This document shows, piece after piece, positions 53,236 through 60,617 of a DNA stretch of 64,000 nt. The notes beneath the pieces were generated by a model. That model saw nothing but the letters and a program-made list of their open reading frames with translations. It searched no databases and was not told the DNA's origin. The position numbers and the translations under genes were made by a program. This stretch comes from Pseudomonadota bacterium. GTDB lineage: Bacteria > Pseudomonadota > Gammaproteobacteria > Burkholderiales > Thiobacillaceae. Numbering within the stretch: the first letter of the stretch is position 1; the number at the start of each line of letters is the position of its first letter. The stretch lies in the NCBI GenBank assembly GCA_030653935.1, contig JAURYL010000082.1, forward strand, positions 1 to 64,000, read 5' to 3'.

Positions 53236-54084
53236 TTATTCTCCGGTGGCGATGGGCCTGGCGGGATCGCGTATCCACTCGCTCCAGGAGCCGGGATAGA
53301 GGCGCGAGCCGGCAAGACCGGCGACTTCCATCGCCAGCAGGTTGTGGCAGGCGGTGACGCCGGAGCCGCAGGAATGGATGACCTGCCAGGGCGCGCGGCC
53401 TTTCAGTAAAGCCTGATAGTTTTCACGCAGCGCTTCCGGCGGCAGGAAGGTGCCGTCGATGTCGAGGTTCTCGTCGAATGGCCAGTTGATGGAACCAGGA
53501 ATGTGGCCGGCAACCGGGTCGAGCGGTTCGAATTCACCGCTGAAACGACGGTCCGGGCGCGCGTCGATGATCAGGGCGTCGCCGGTTTGCGAAGCGCGCA
53601 GAACCTCGTTCGCATCGACGACCTGGCTATGCTCTGGTAGGCAGGCGCAGTTGCCCTTGCGGGGTTGCGGTAGCTCGGCGGTCAGCGGTCGTTTTTCCTT
53701 GCGCCACTTCGGCATGCCGCCGTCGAGCAGGGCGACACCAGGGTGGCCGAGCCAGCGCAGCATCCACCACAGACGCACGGCCATCGCGCCGTAGCTGTCG
53801 TCGTACACGACAACCTGTTTGTTGACGCCGACGCCCCAGGCACAGAGCCGTTCCGCCAGAGTGCGGACATCTGGTAGCGGGTGGCGGCCAGTTTCGTCGG
53901 TAACCGGCGCGGACATGTCTTCATCGAGATGAACGTAGCGTGCGCCGGGAAGGTGATCTTTGAGGTAAGCCTGACGCCCGGCTTCCGGATCGGTCAGGGT
54001 GAAGCGACAGTCGAAGACGATCCAGTTGGGGTCGTCGATATGCGCTGCCAGGTCTTCAGTGGTAACCAGGGTGTTGATGAACAT
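53236..54084 (-). CDS. sseA: Sulfurtransferase SseA (two-domain rhodanese)
   Basis: The 282-residue protein has two rhodanese domains. The N-terminal one (about 5-130) lacks the catalytic Cys, and the C-terminal one (about 155-282) has Cys239 in the active loop HSCGSGVTACHN, the CGSGVTA form typical of SseA/mercaptopyruvate sulfurtransferases. Other blocks are IVFDCRF, GARYVHLDEDMSAP, DDSYGAMAVRLWWML, LLDGGMPKW and DARPDRRFSGE. It could supply persulfide sulfur to the DsrEFH/DsrC relay encoded divergently. It precedes the 194-residue unknown with no gap; a repeat-rich 86 bp separates it from the DsrC paralogue. Confidence 0.93.
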   Translation of the reverse strand: MFINTLVTTEDLAAHIDDPNWIVFDCRFTLTDPEAGRQAYLKDHLPGARYVHLDEDMSAPVTDETGRHPLPDVRTLAERLCAWGVGVNKQVVVYDDSYGAMAVRLWWMLRWLGHPGVALLDGGMPKWRKEKRPLTAELPQPRKGNCACLPEHSQVVDANEVLRASQTGDALIIDARPDRRFSGEFEPLDPVAGHIPGSINWPFDENLDIDGTFLPPEALRENYQALLKGRAPWQVIHSCGSGVTACHNLLAMEVAGLAGSRLYPGSWSEWIRDPARPIATGE

Positions 54085-54090
54085 GGAGGT

Positions 54091-54168
54091 CAGTCGGTAG
54101 TCGGCAGTCGGCAGTCGGCAGAAATGTCAGCGGGTTTGCTGACGGCTGCCGACTGCGAACTGACGGCT
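54091..54168. repeat. GTCGGCA tandem/inverted repeat
   Basis: Three units of CAGTCGG(T/C) with AGTCGGCAGTCGGCAG are followed, after a spacer, by the complement (CTGACGGCTGCCGACTGC). It fills the gap between the DsrC paralogue and sseA and could form a hairpin. Confidence 0.75.
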
Positions 54169-54170
54169 GG

Positions 54171-54503
54171 TTAGTAACCGCCCTTGCCGAAGGGCTTGGT
54201 CAGGCCGGCCACCTTGGCGGACTGGCGGTTGGGTTGCAGGGGGAATAGTTCATACAGTACTTTTTTCCAGTCGACGCTGTCGTCCTCGTCGATAAGGTCG
54301 GCGAGCATATTGCGGAAATTGGGGGTCTGGCCGTCTTCCTGGTATTTGCGTCGCATGAAATTAACGACCTGCCAGTGCGCGTCGGTCAGGGTGATGTTTT
54401 CAGCCGCGGCGATCACGGGAACGATTTCTTCGCTGAAGTTTGCTTCCAGCAGGAAACCATCGTCATCCACCTCGAGTTCTTCGCCGTTCAGTACATAGCC
54501 CAC
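54171..54503 (-). CDS. DsrC/TusE-family protein lacking the C-terminal cysteines (RspA type)
   Basis: The 110-residue protein aligns along its length with DsrC: DDDGFLLEANFSEEI, ITLTDAHWQVVNFMRRKYQEDGQTP, LYELFPLQPNRQSAKVAGLTKP. The C-terminal arm ends FGKGGY where DsrC has TGCI, and there is no upstream Cys either, so neither sulfur-carrying cysteine exists. In the DsrC family such cysteine-free members are called RspA and are thought to be regulatory. Translation starts at a GTG with AGGAG upstream. It competes or cooperates with DsrC (59388) only by inference. A terminator separates it from the Cas6-like gene. Confidence 0.88.
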   Translation of the reverse strand: MGYVLNGEELEVDDDGFLLEANFSEEIVPVIAAAENITLTDAHWQVVNFMRRKYQEDGQTPNFRNMLADLIDEDDSVDWKKVLYELFPLQPNRQSAKVAGLTKPFGKGGY

Positions 54504-54527
54504 AGTTTTCTCCTATTTCACGAGTAA

Positions 54528-54560
54528 AAAAATATGGCCGTCCGGAATTCAGACGGTCGA
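54528..54560 (-). terminator. Terminator after the Cas6-like gene
   Basis: On the minus strand CCGTC, a loop and GACGG are followed by CCATATTTTTTT. The left stem arm overlaps the stop codon of the Cas6-like gene. It separates the 80-aa/Cas6-like pair from the DsrC paralogue. Confidence 0.7.
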
Positions 54561-55202
54561 AACTTCCTTGATCGATTTGTGCGGTATGAAAATACCGCAG
54601 CCCCAGTGTCTGTATAGACCCAGGCCTTGCTCCTGCACGGCCAGCGAATGTAGCAGACTGAGGTCATGCAACATCAGCGTGTGGCCGCTGATCTCTCCAT
54701 CCGGGGTGCGCATTTTACGATGCAACCCGGGGATCAGTCCGCATTGAACGCCCATTTCATCCAGTTGACCGCGCACTTTGTCGAGAATGGTCGCCTCATC
54801 CGCGCCGCCCAGAGACACGCAGTGCGAGTACAGCGTGCCAAATGGCGTCAGGTTCTTCTCTTTCAAGTCACCAATGTTCAGAACACCGGCCCCGGGGTCG
54901 ATCTGCTTGCCCACCAGCGCGCGCGCGTCATCCAGGCGGCCGACCGGAAGCCGCAGGACCAGCTTCACCCGTCGATTGATCACCAGATTGTCATTGCGTC
55001 CGCTCGGCGCGCCATGGACCGGATGGATGCCGGCCTCGGGGGTGTCGGCCAGCCACGGCAGGTGGCGGAGCAATTCAGCGTAGAGCGCGGGGCCATGGTC
55101 GGCCGGAATTTCTCCTCCCGACAAGTCGTAGAGCAGGTCCAGCATTTTCGGCGTGAACTTCATGTCTTTCACTGCGTCCCATTCCGGGTTGTACATGCGC
55201 AT
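54549..55202 (-). CDS. Standalone Cas6/Cmx6-like protein in the dsr locus
   Basis: The 217-residue protein resembles the Cas6 subtype Cmx6 (CRISPR-RNA endoribonuclease family): GGEIPADHGPALYAELLRHLPWL, AGIHPVHGAPSG, NRRVKLVLRLPVGRL, FGTLYSHCVSLG, LIPGLHRKM, SGHTLMLHDLSLLHSLAVQEQGLG and the glycine-rich C-terminal GCGIFIPHKSI. No CRISPR array and no other cas gene are in the window. It starts 4 bp after the 80-residue gene and ends in a terminator. I infer RNA binding or cleavage from the fold only. The association with dsr suggests a non-defence role; whether this link is documented I cannot check. Confidence 0.68.
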   Translation of the reverse strand: MRMYNPEWDAVKDMKFTPKMLDLLYDLSGGEIPADHGPALYAELLRHLPWLADTPEAGIHPVHGAPSGRNDNLVINRRVKLVLRLPVGRLDDARALVGKQIDPGAGVLNIGDLKEKNLTPFGTLYSHCVSLGGADEATILDKVRGQLDEMGVQCGLIPGLHRKMRTPDGEISGHTLMLHDLSLLHSLAVQEQGLGLYRHWGCGIFIPHKSIKEVSTV

Positions 55203-55206
55203 GGGG

Positions 55207-55449
55207 TCAGTCCTCGGTGGGCGGGGTAGGCGAATCAGCAACCAACGGCTCGGCCCACTTCAGCATTTCTTCCGCCCAGAATTTTGCGGTTATGGGATCG
55301 ACGTCGAAGATGGTGAAGCGCGCGCCGCGCTCGCGTATCCGCAAGCGGAGCATGGGAGTTCCCCCCGCTTCGTAGCGGGCCTCCTGCAACTCGATTTCCT
55401 GGTTGCCAAAAGGGTTGTGAAACTTGGTCAGGGATGTGATTTCATTCAT
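55207..55449 (-). CDS. Small conserved protein, first gene of the divergent dsr-linked set
   Basis: The 80-residue, soluble, mixed-charge protein has a beta-rich core: FGNQEIELQEARYEAGGTPMLRLRIRERGARFTIFDVDPITAKFWAEEML. No Cys, no signal and no known family that I recognise. It is followed by the Cas6-like gene after 4 bp, so the two are co-transcribed from the region that also holds the dsrA promoter. The FxIFDVDP and WAEEMLKWA blocks look like a small ligand-binding or interaction domain, but I do not assign a function. Confidence 0.65.
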   Translation of the reverse strand: MNEITSLTKFHNPFGNQEIELQEARYEAGGTPMLRLRIRERGARFTIFDVDPITAKFWAEEMLKWAEPLVADSPTPPTED

Positions 55450-55725
55450 GGGGTGTTAGTATATTCCAATACGTTGATTAACTGACAATCGCAGTCAGGT
55501 ATTAACGTTTCAATTGGGATCCGGGATGTGGTACACAACCTACCCGATCGGGTAGGTTGTGTACTACCCGACTGACATGGATGGTTACCCCCTCGGGATG
55601 ATGGTGACCTGGATAAGCGCTCGCTAATATGTAAAGACTCGTCCCGTACGGGCGGACTGCCAACGGGTAAGTGCGATGAGTTTGTGACGACACGGTGTTG
55701 TTTAAGACTTCAAGGAGAAAGACGG
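55450..55725. promoter_or_regulatory. Divergent control region between dsrA and the accessory set
   Basis: The 276-bp region has no gene. It holds a perfect 34-bp palindrome (55531-55564), a smaller hairpin CTGACAATCGCAGTCAG (about 55482-55498), the palindrome CCCGTACGGG near 55645, and the dsrA ribosome site AAGGAG near 55711. Promoters for both directions must lie here. I cannot place a convincing sigma70 pair for dsrA. Confidence 0.75.
55531..55564. promoter_or_regulatory. Perfect 34-bp palindrome (candidate operator)
   Basis: Each arm is GTACACAACCTACCCGA followed by its exact complement. It lies 162 bp upstream of dsrA and 81 bp upstream of the 80-residue gene. A third TACCCGA copy follows at 55565-55571. 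It is not followed by a T-run, so it is not a terminator. Confidence 0.85.
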
Positions 55726-57027
55726 ATGGCTAAGCAAATGATTGATACGCCGAACCTGGACGAACTCGAGACTGGCCCCTGGCCCTCGTTCGTTACAGGT
55801 CTGAAGCGCCTGGCTAAAGACAACGACATGATGGTCGACCTGATGGGTCAACTGGAGACTTCCTACAGGACCCGCTTCGGCTACTGGAAGGGCGGCACCG
55901 TTGGTGTGGTGGGTTACGGCGGCGGCGTGATTCCCCGTTTCACCGAACTGAAAGATGAAAACCACAAGCCCCTGTTCCCCGAGGCGGCCGAGTTCCATAC
56001 CCTGCGCATCATGCCGCCCGCCGGCATGCACTACTCCTCCGACCTGCTGCGTCAAATGTCCGATGCCTGGCTGGAAACCGGTGGTTCCGGCCTGATTGCC
56101 TTCCACGGCCAGTCCGGCGACATCATGCTGCAAGGCATCAAGACCAACGACGTGCAGCGCGCCTTCGACAAGTTCAATGAAATGGGCTTCGACCTCGGTG
56201 GTGCCGGCCCCGCGCTGCGCACCTCCATGTCCTGTGTTGGCGCCGCGCGTTGTGAAATGTCCTGTTTCGATGAGGCTCGCGCGCTGCGCATCGTCATCAA
56301 CAACAACCTGGACGACATGCACCGTCCTTCGCTGCCGTACAAGTTCAAGTTCAAGTTCTCCGGCTGCCCGAACGACTGTATGAACTCCATCCAGCGTTCC
56401 GACATGGCGACCATCGGCACCTGGCGCGACAACATCCGCGCCGACGAGAAACTGGCGCGTGACTGGTATGCCGCTCACAGCCTGGAAGACACCATCAACA
56501 TGGTGGTCAATCATTGTCCGACCAAGGCCATTCAGCTCAAGAAGAACGATGGCGCGGTTGCCGCCGAAGGCGTCACCAAGGTTGTGTTGTCCGACGACAA
56601 CTGCCTGGAAATCGATAACCACAACTGCGTGCGCTGCATGCACTGCCTGAATGTCATGCCCGGCGCGCTGCTGCCTGGCAAGGACAAGGGCGTCACCATT
56701 CTGGTTGGTGGCAAGAGTGTGCTGAAGATCGGTGCCACCATGGGTACCGTGGTGATTCCGTTCATGAAGCTCGAGTCCGACGAGGACTTCGAGAAGCTGA
56801 ACGATCTGTCCCGCTCCATGCTCGACTTCTTCGCGGAAAACGCGCTGGAGCATGAGCGTACCGGCGAGATGATCGAGCGTATCGGCCTGGTCAACTTCCT
56901 GGAAGGCATCGAGCTGGAAGTCGATCCCAACATGATCAACTCCCCGCGCTCCAACCCCTATGCCCGTATGGATGGCTGGGACGAGGAAGCCGCCAAGTGG
57001 TTCGAGCGCAAGCAGGCTGCCGCGTAA
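55726..57027 (+). CDS. dsrA: Reverse-type dissimilatory sulfite reductase alpha subunit
   Basis: DsrA with DsrB forms the sirohaem enzyme that, in sulfur oxidisers, converts DsrC-bound sulfur to sulfite in the cytoplasm. The 433-residue protein has the sirohaem-[4Fe-4S] cysteines Cys170-x5-Cys176 and Cys214-x3-Cys218 (SCVGAARC and SGCPNDC), an additional Cys180, and an inserted ferredoxin domain with CVRCMHCLNVMPGAL. The ATG at 55726 has AAGGAG 9 nt upstream; an earlier in-frame start lacks a site. Neighbouring dsrEFH and dsrL place it in the oxidising group. Confidence 0.98.
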   Translation: MAKQMIDTPNLDELETGPWPSFVTGLKRLAKDNDMMVDLMGQLETSYRTRFGYWKGGTVGVVGYGGGVIPRFTELKDENHKPLFPEAAEFHTLRIMPPAGMHYSSDLLRQMSDAWLETGGSGLIAFHGQSGDIMLQGIKTNDVQRAFDKFNEMGFDLGGAGPALRTSMSCVGAARCEMSCFDEARALRIVINNNLDDMHRPSLPYKFKFKFSGCPNDCMNSIQRSDMATIGTWRDNIRADEKLARDWYAAHSLEDTINMVVNHCPTKAIQLKKNDGAVAAEGVTKVVLSDDNCLEIDNHNCVRCMHCLNVMPGALLPGKDKGVTILVGGKSVLKIGATMGTVVIPFMKLESDEDFEKLNDLSRSMLDFFAENALEHERTGEMIERIGLVNFLEGIELEVDPNMINSPRSNPYARMDGWDEEAAKWFERKQAAA

Positions 57028-57039
57028 GTTAAAGCTCAT

Positions 57040-57066
57040 CCGGGGGCGCTTTAATGGCGCTTCCGG
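57040..57066 (+). other. Intercistronic hairpin between dsrA and dsrB
   Basis: CCGGGGGCGC, a short loop and GGCGCTTCCGG form a stem with a small internal mismatch, downstream of the dsrA stop at 57027. There is no T-run. It could stabilise the transcript end or mark an mRNA processing site. Confidence 0.6.
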
Positions 57067-57109
57067 AAAATTGTCGCAGGTTTAACGATTTCACCCTTTG
57101 GAGATAGCA

Positions 57110-58183
57110 ATGGCTGAAAGGACTCACCAGACCATTGAATCCGGTGCACCGGATCCGATGCCCTACATGCACCCCGTCATGAAAGAGAACTATGGGAAGT
57201 GGGTGTTCCACTCGCATCCCAAGCCGGGCGTGCTCTACCATCGTGCCGAGAGCGGCGCCGAAGTCTGGACCGTCAAGGCGGGCACCCAGCGGCAGATGGA
57301 CCACTACACCATTCGCAAGCTGGCCGACATCGCCGACCAGTACGCCGACGGCTACGTGCGCTTTACCACACGTTCCAATATCGAATACATGGTGACTGAC
57401 CAGGCCAAGGTCGAGCCCCTGATCTCCGCGCTGAGCGAAGGTGGCTTCCCGGTCGGTGGTACCGCCAACTCGGTTTCCATGATCGCTCATACCCAGGGCT
57501 GGCTGCATTGCGACATCCCCGGTACCGACGCCTCCGGCGCGGTCAAGGCGCTGATGGACGAGCTTTATGAAGAGTTCATCAAGTGCGAGATGCCTAACCG
57601 CGTCAAGCTGTCCACTTCCTGTTGCGAAATCAACTGTGGTGGCCAGGCTGACATCGCCATCGTCATCCAGCACACCAAGCCGCCGAAGATCAATCACGAT
57701 CTGGTCGCCAACGTCTGCGAGCGTCCCTCCGTGGTTGCCCGTTGCCCCGTTGCCGCGATTCGTCCCGCGCTGATTAACGGCAAGCCGTCCCTGGAAGTCG
57801 ACGAGAAGAAGTGCATCTGTTGTGGCGCCTGCTTCCCCCCGTGCCCCCCGATGCAGATCAACGACCCCGAGCATTCCAAGTTCGCGATCTGGGTTGGCGG
57901 CAAGAACTCCAACGCACGTTCCAAGCCGACCTTCCACAAGCTGGTTGCCGCCGGTATCCCGAACAACCCGCCGCGTTGGCCCGAGGTCAGCGAAGTCGTC
58001 AAGAAGATCCTTGCCGTCTACAAGGCCGATGGTCGTCCGTGGGAACGCATGAACGACTGGATCGACCGTATCGGTTGGCCCGCCTTCTTCGAGAAGACCG
58101 GCCTGCCGTTCACCAAGTATCACATCGACAACTGGCGTGGTTCCCGTACCACTCTGAACGCTTCCACGCATATCCGTTTCTAA
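57110..58183 (+). CDS. dsrB: Reverse-type dissimilatory sulfite reductase beta subunit
   Basis: The 357-residue partner of DsrA completes the alpha2beta2 enzyme; the functional sirohaem sits mostly with DsrB residues. It has STSCCEINCGGQADIAIV (CC-x-x-x-C) and a C-rich ferredoxin region CICCGACFPPCPPM near 240, plus FTTRSNIEYMVTD and GWLHCDIPGTDASG. The ATG at 57110 has GGAG 7 nt upstream. It is 82 bp after dsrA and 76 bp before dsrE, with hairpins in both gaps. Confidence 0.98.
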   Translation: MAERTHQTIESGAPDPMPYMHPVMKENYGKWVFHSHPKPGVLYHRAESGAEVWTVKAGTQRQMDHYTIRKLADIADQYADGYVRFTTRSNIEYMVTDQAKVEPLISALSEGGFPVGGTANSVSMIAHTQGWLHCDIPGTDASGAVKALMDELYEEFIKCEMPNRVKLSTSCCEINCGGQADIAIVIQHTKPPKINHDLVANVCERPSVVARCPVAAIRPALINGKPSLEVDEKKCICCGACFPPCPPMQINDPEHSKFAIWVGGKNSNARSKPTFHKLVAAGIPNNPPRWPEVSEVVKKILAVYKADGRPWERMNDWIDRIGWPAFFEKTGLPFTKYHIDNWRGSRTTLNASTHIRF

Positions 58184-58202
58184 TCACGCTTTTGTGAGTA
58201 TC

Positions 58203-58225
58203 CCGGCCCTGAGCCTCGGGGCCGG
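58203..58225 (+). other. Intercistronic hairpin between dsrB and dsrE
   Basis: CCGGCCC, a loop and GGGCCGG form a perfect 7-bp stem 20 bp after the dsrB stop. Similar stems follow dsrC and dsrK. Confidence 0.7.
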
Positions 58226-58259
58226 TACGATTCGGCTATTCGGAGATAGGGATATTTAA

Positions 58260-58652
58260 ATGAAGATCGGTATATTAGTAAGCGAAGGGCCTTATACCCA
58301 TCAGGCCTCCGATACCGCCTACAACTTCGTGAAGGCGGCCATCGAAAAGGGACACGAGATCTACCGTGTTTTCTTCTACCACGACGGTGTCAACAACGCG
58401 ACGCGCTTGACCGAGCCACCGCGTGACGATCGCAATATCGTCAATCGCTGGAGCGAGTTGGCCAAGCAGCACAACCTTGATCTGGTGGTGTGTATTGCCG
58501 CCGCTCAACGGCGCGGCATCATGGACGAGAACGAAGCCAAACGGCAGGGCAAGAATGCGGACAACCTCGCTGAGGGGTTCCGGATTTCCGGTCTGGGACA
58601 GTTGGTGGAAGCTGGCATCCAATGTGATCGTCTCGTGACTTTCGGCGATTAA
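58260..58652 (+). CDS. dsrE: Sulfur-relay protein DsrE
   Basis: DsrE is the sulfur-carrying subunit of the cytoplasmic DsrE2F2H2 complex. The 130-residue protein has the carrier Cys78 in LVVCIAAAQRRG, at the position known for DsrE of purple sulfur bacteria, and starts MKIGILVSEGPYTHQ. DsrEFH exchanges sulfur with DsrC and marks the oxidising type of dsr cluster. dsrF follows after 11 bp. Confidence 0.97.
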   Translation: MKIGILVSEGPYTHQASDTAYNFVKAAIEKGHEIYRVFFYHDGVNNATRLTEPPRDDRNIVNRWSELAKQHNLDLVVCIAAAQRRGIMDENEAKRQGKNADNLAEGFRISGLGQLVEAGIQCDRLVTFGD

Positions 58653-58663
58653 GGGAGATAGCG

Positions 58664-59053
58664 ATGACTGATGAAATGATGGATGAAGAAGGCGTCATCA
58701 AGAAGTTCATGTTCGTGAACCGCAAGGCGCCTTACGGCACGATTTACGCGCTGGAAGGCCTGGAGGTCGTGCTGATCTCCGCCGCTTTCGAGCAGGATGT
58801 CAGCCTGGCGTTTGTGGATGATGGTGTTTATGAACTGAAGAAGACTCAGGATACCAAGGCGCTGGGCCAGAAGAATTTCTCGCCGACCTACCGTGCCCTT
58901 GAGGGTTACGACATCGAGAAACTCTATGTCGAGCGCGAATCGATGGAAATGCGTGGCCTGACCGAGGACGATCTGCTGGTGGACGTGCAGGTGGTTTCCT
59001 CTGCGGAAATGGCTGACCTCATGGCCGAGCAAGACGTCGTGATCAGCTTCTAA
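58664..59053 (+). CDS. dsrF: Sulfur-relay protein DsrF
   Basis: The 129-residue DsrE-like fold protein has MFVNRKAPYGTIYALEGLEVVLISAAFEQDVSLAFVDDGVY as its core and no cysteine, as expected for DsrF, a structural subunit of the DsrEFH hexamer. It lies 11 bp after dsrE and 13 bp before dsrH. Confidence 0.96.
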   Translation: MTDEMMDEEGVIKKFMFVNRKAPYGTIYALEGLEVVLISAAFEQDVSLAFVDDGVYELKKTQDTKALGQKNFSPTYRALEGYDIEKLYVERESMEMRGLTEDDLLVDVQVVSSAEMADLMAEQDVVISF

Positions 59054-59066
59054 GGGGAGATACGAG

Positions 59067-59366
59067 ATGTTGCATATCGTTAACAAATCGCCGTTTGATC
59101 GGAACTCGCTGGAAAGCTGCTTTCGGATGGCGACGCAAGGTTCCGCTGTTCTGCTGATCGAGGACGCCGTCTACGGCGCCACCAAGGGCAGCAGTGTGGA
59201 AGCGAAAGTTCAGGGTGCCATGGCCGGTCTCAAGGTCTACGCGCTCGGCGCTGATCTCCAGGCGCGTGGCGTTGCTGATCGAGTGCTCGATGGCGTCACG
59301 GTTGTGGATTACGGTGGTTTCGTGGATCTGGTTGCTGAACACGGCAACCTCCAATCCTGGTTGTAA
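59067..59366 (+). CDS. dsrH: Sulfur-relay protein DsrH
   Basis: The 99-residue protein is the TusB-like subunit of DsrEFH: MLHIVNKSPFDRNSLESCFR with Cys18 near the usual DsrH Cys, then GSAVLLIEDAVYG and VDYGGFVDLVAEHGNLQSWL. It completes the trimer set ahead of dsrC. Confidence 0.96.
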   Translation: MLHIVNKSPFDRNSLESCFRMATQGSAVLLIEDAVYGATKGSSVEAKVQGAMAGLKVYALGADLQARGVADRVLDGVTVVDYGGFVDLVAEHGNLQSWL

Positions 59367-59387
59367 TTTTATTTAAGGAGTATCGCT

Positions 59388-59723
59388 ATGCCTATGGTTG
59401 AAGTTGCCGGCAAATCATTTGAAGTCGACGAGGAAGGCTACCTGACCAATCTGGCCGATTGGAACCAGGACATCGCCGGATATCTGGCTCAGGAAGAAAA
59501 AGTTGAAATGACCGACTCCCATTGGGAAGTGGTCAACTTTCTGCGCGAGTACTACGAGGAGTACCAGATCGCCCCCGCCGTCCGCGTGCTGACCAAAGCC
59601 ATCTCCAAGAAGTTGGGCGCCGACAAGGGCAACAACAAGTACCTGTACGAGTTGTTCCCCTACGGTCCCGCCAAGCAGGCTTGCAAGATCGCTGGTCTGC
59701 CGAAGCCGACCGGCTGTATCTGA
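59388..59723 (+). CDS. dsrC: Sulfur-carrier protein DsrC
   Basis: DsrC carries sulfur from DsrEFH to DsrAB as a persulfide or trisulfide. The 111-residue protein has both conserved C-terminal cysteines, Cys99 and Cys110 (AKQACKIAGLPKPTGCI), on the flexible arm. Its core motifs are DEEGYLTN and WEVVNFLREYYEEYQIAP. It differs from the cysteine-less paralogue at 54171-54503. A ribosome site AAGGAG precedes the ATG. A hairpin pair follows before dsrM. Confidence 0.98.
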   Translation: MPMVEVAGKSFEVDEEGYLTNLADWNQDIAGYLAQEEKVEMTDSHWEVVNFLREYYEEYQIAPAVRVLTKAISKKLGADKGNNKYLYELFPYGPAKQACKIAGLPKPTGCI

Positions 59724-59760
59724 TCAATCCTGATTGATCCCGGCGGGTCTCGGCCCGCTG
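59722..59760 (+). other. Hairpin pair between dsrC and dsrM
   Basis: A GATCAATC / GATTGATC palindrome starting at the dsrC stop is followed by GCGGG, TCTCGG and CCCGC. There is no T-run. It could protect the 3' end of a dsrC-proximal transcript and lower dsrM expression. Confidence 0.6.
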
Positions 59761-59834
59761 GTTCACAAGAGTTCTGTTCGGATTCTGGGTAACCCGGAAT
59801 GTGATTGTTTGATCTGCCTGAAGCAGAGGAACGG

Positions 59835-60566
59835 ATGACTTCGCTGACGCTTATTTATACTGGCCTGTACTACTTCGCCGCAATCGTGCTGATTGCCGGT
59901 GTGGCCTATCGCATAGTCGAGTACAGCCGCACCCCGGCGCCTCTCAAAATTCCCACGACGCCCGCGCCCACGACCGGTGCCGGTGTTGCGATGCGCATGG
60001 CACGTGAAGTCGTGCTGTTCGAATCGCTGTTCAAATCCAACAAATGGATCTGGGTGTTCGGCTGGATGTTCCATGTCGGTCTCGCCCTCGTCCTGTTGCG
60101 CCATGTGCGCTATTTTCAGGAACCGATGTGGTTCGTGATCGAGTTCGTGCAGCCCTACGGTACCTATGCCAGCTTCATGATGGTGGCCGGCCTGCTCGGG
60201 CTGTGGGCACGTCGATTCCTGGTTGACCGTGTTCGTTACATCTCCACGCCCTCGGACCATTTGATGCTGGCGCTGTTGGTCGCAATCGGTGTCTCCGGAA
60301 TGATGATGACCTTCGTCTCTCATACCGACATCGTCGCGCTCAAGGCGTTTACCCTTGGCTTGGTGACCTTCGACTGGCAGCCGCTACCCAGTGATGGCCC
60401 GTTGCTGGTGCATCTGGCTTTGGTCGCGCTGCTGATGATCATCTTCCCGATCAGCAAATTACTGCATGCGCCGGGCATCTTCTTCAGCCCGACCCGTAAT
60501 CAGGTAGATAACCCGCGTGAAACCCGCTCGATCGCCCCCTGGGCGGCGGCGGCGGAACGCAAGTAA
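59835..60566 (+). CDS. dsrM: DsrM, membrane cytochrome b of the DsrMKJOP complex
   Basis: The 243-residue protein is NarI-like, with about five membrane helices (about 8-25, 75-95, 105-130, 155-175, 200-220) and His residues in WMFHVGLALVLLRHVRYF and FVSHTDIVAL suited to b-type haem binding. DsrM takes or gives quinone-pool electrons together with DsrK. The start at 59835 has AGGA 6 nt upstream. Confidence 0.95.
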   Translation: MTSLTLIYTGLYYFAAIVLIAGVAYRIVEYSRTPAPLKIPTTPAPTTGAGVAMRMAREVVLFESLFKSNKWIWVFGWMFHVGLALVLLRHVRYFQEPMWFVIEFVQPYGTYASFMMVAGLLGLWARRFLVDRVRYISTPSDHLMLALLVAIGVSGMMMTFVSHTDIVALKAFTLGLVTFDWQPLPSDGPLLVHLALVALLMIIFPISKLLHAPGIFFSPTRNQVDNPRETRSIAPWAAAAERK

Positions 60567-60617
60567 GGATAGGTCCGGCTAGTCCGCGACAAACCATGAA
60601 AGACGCAAGGAGCTATT

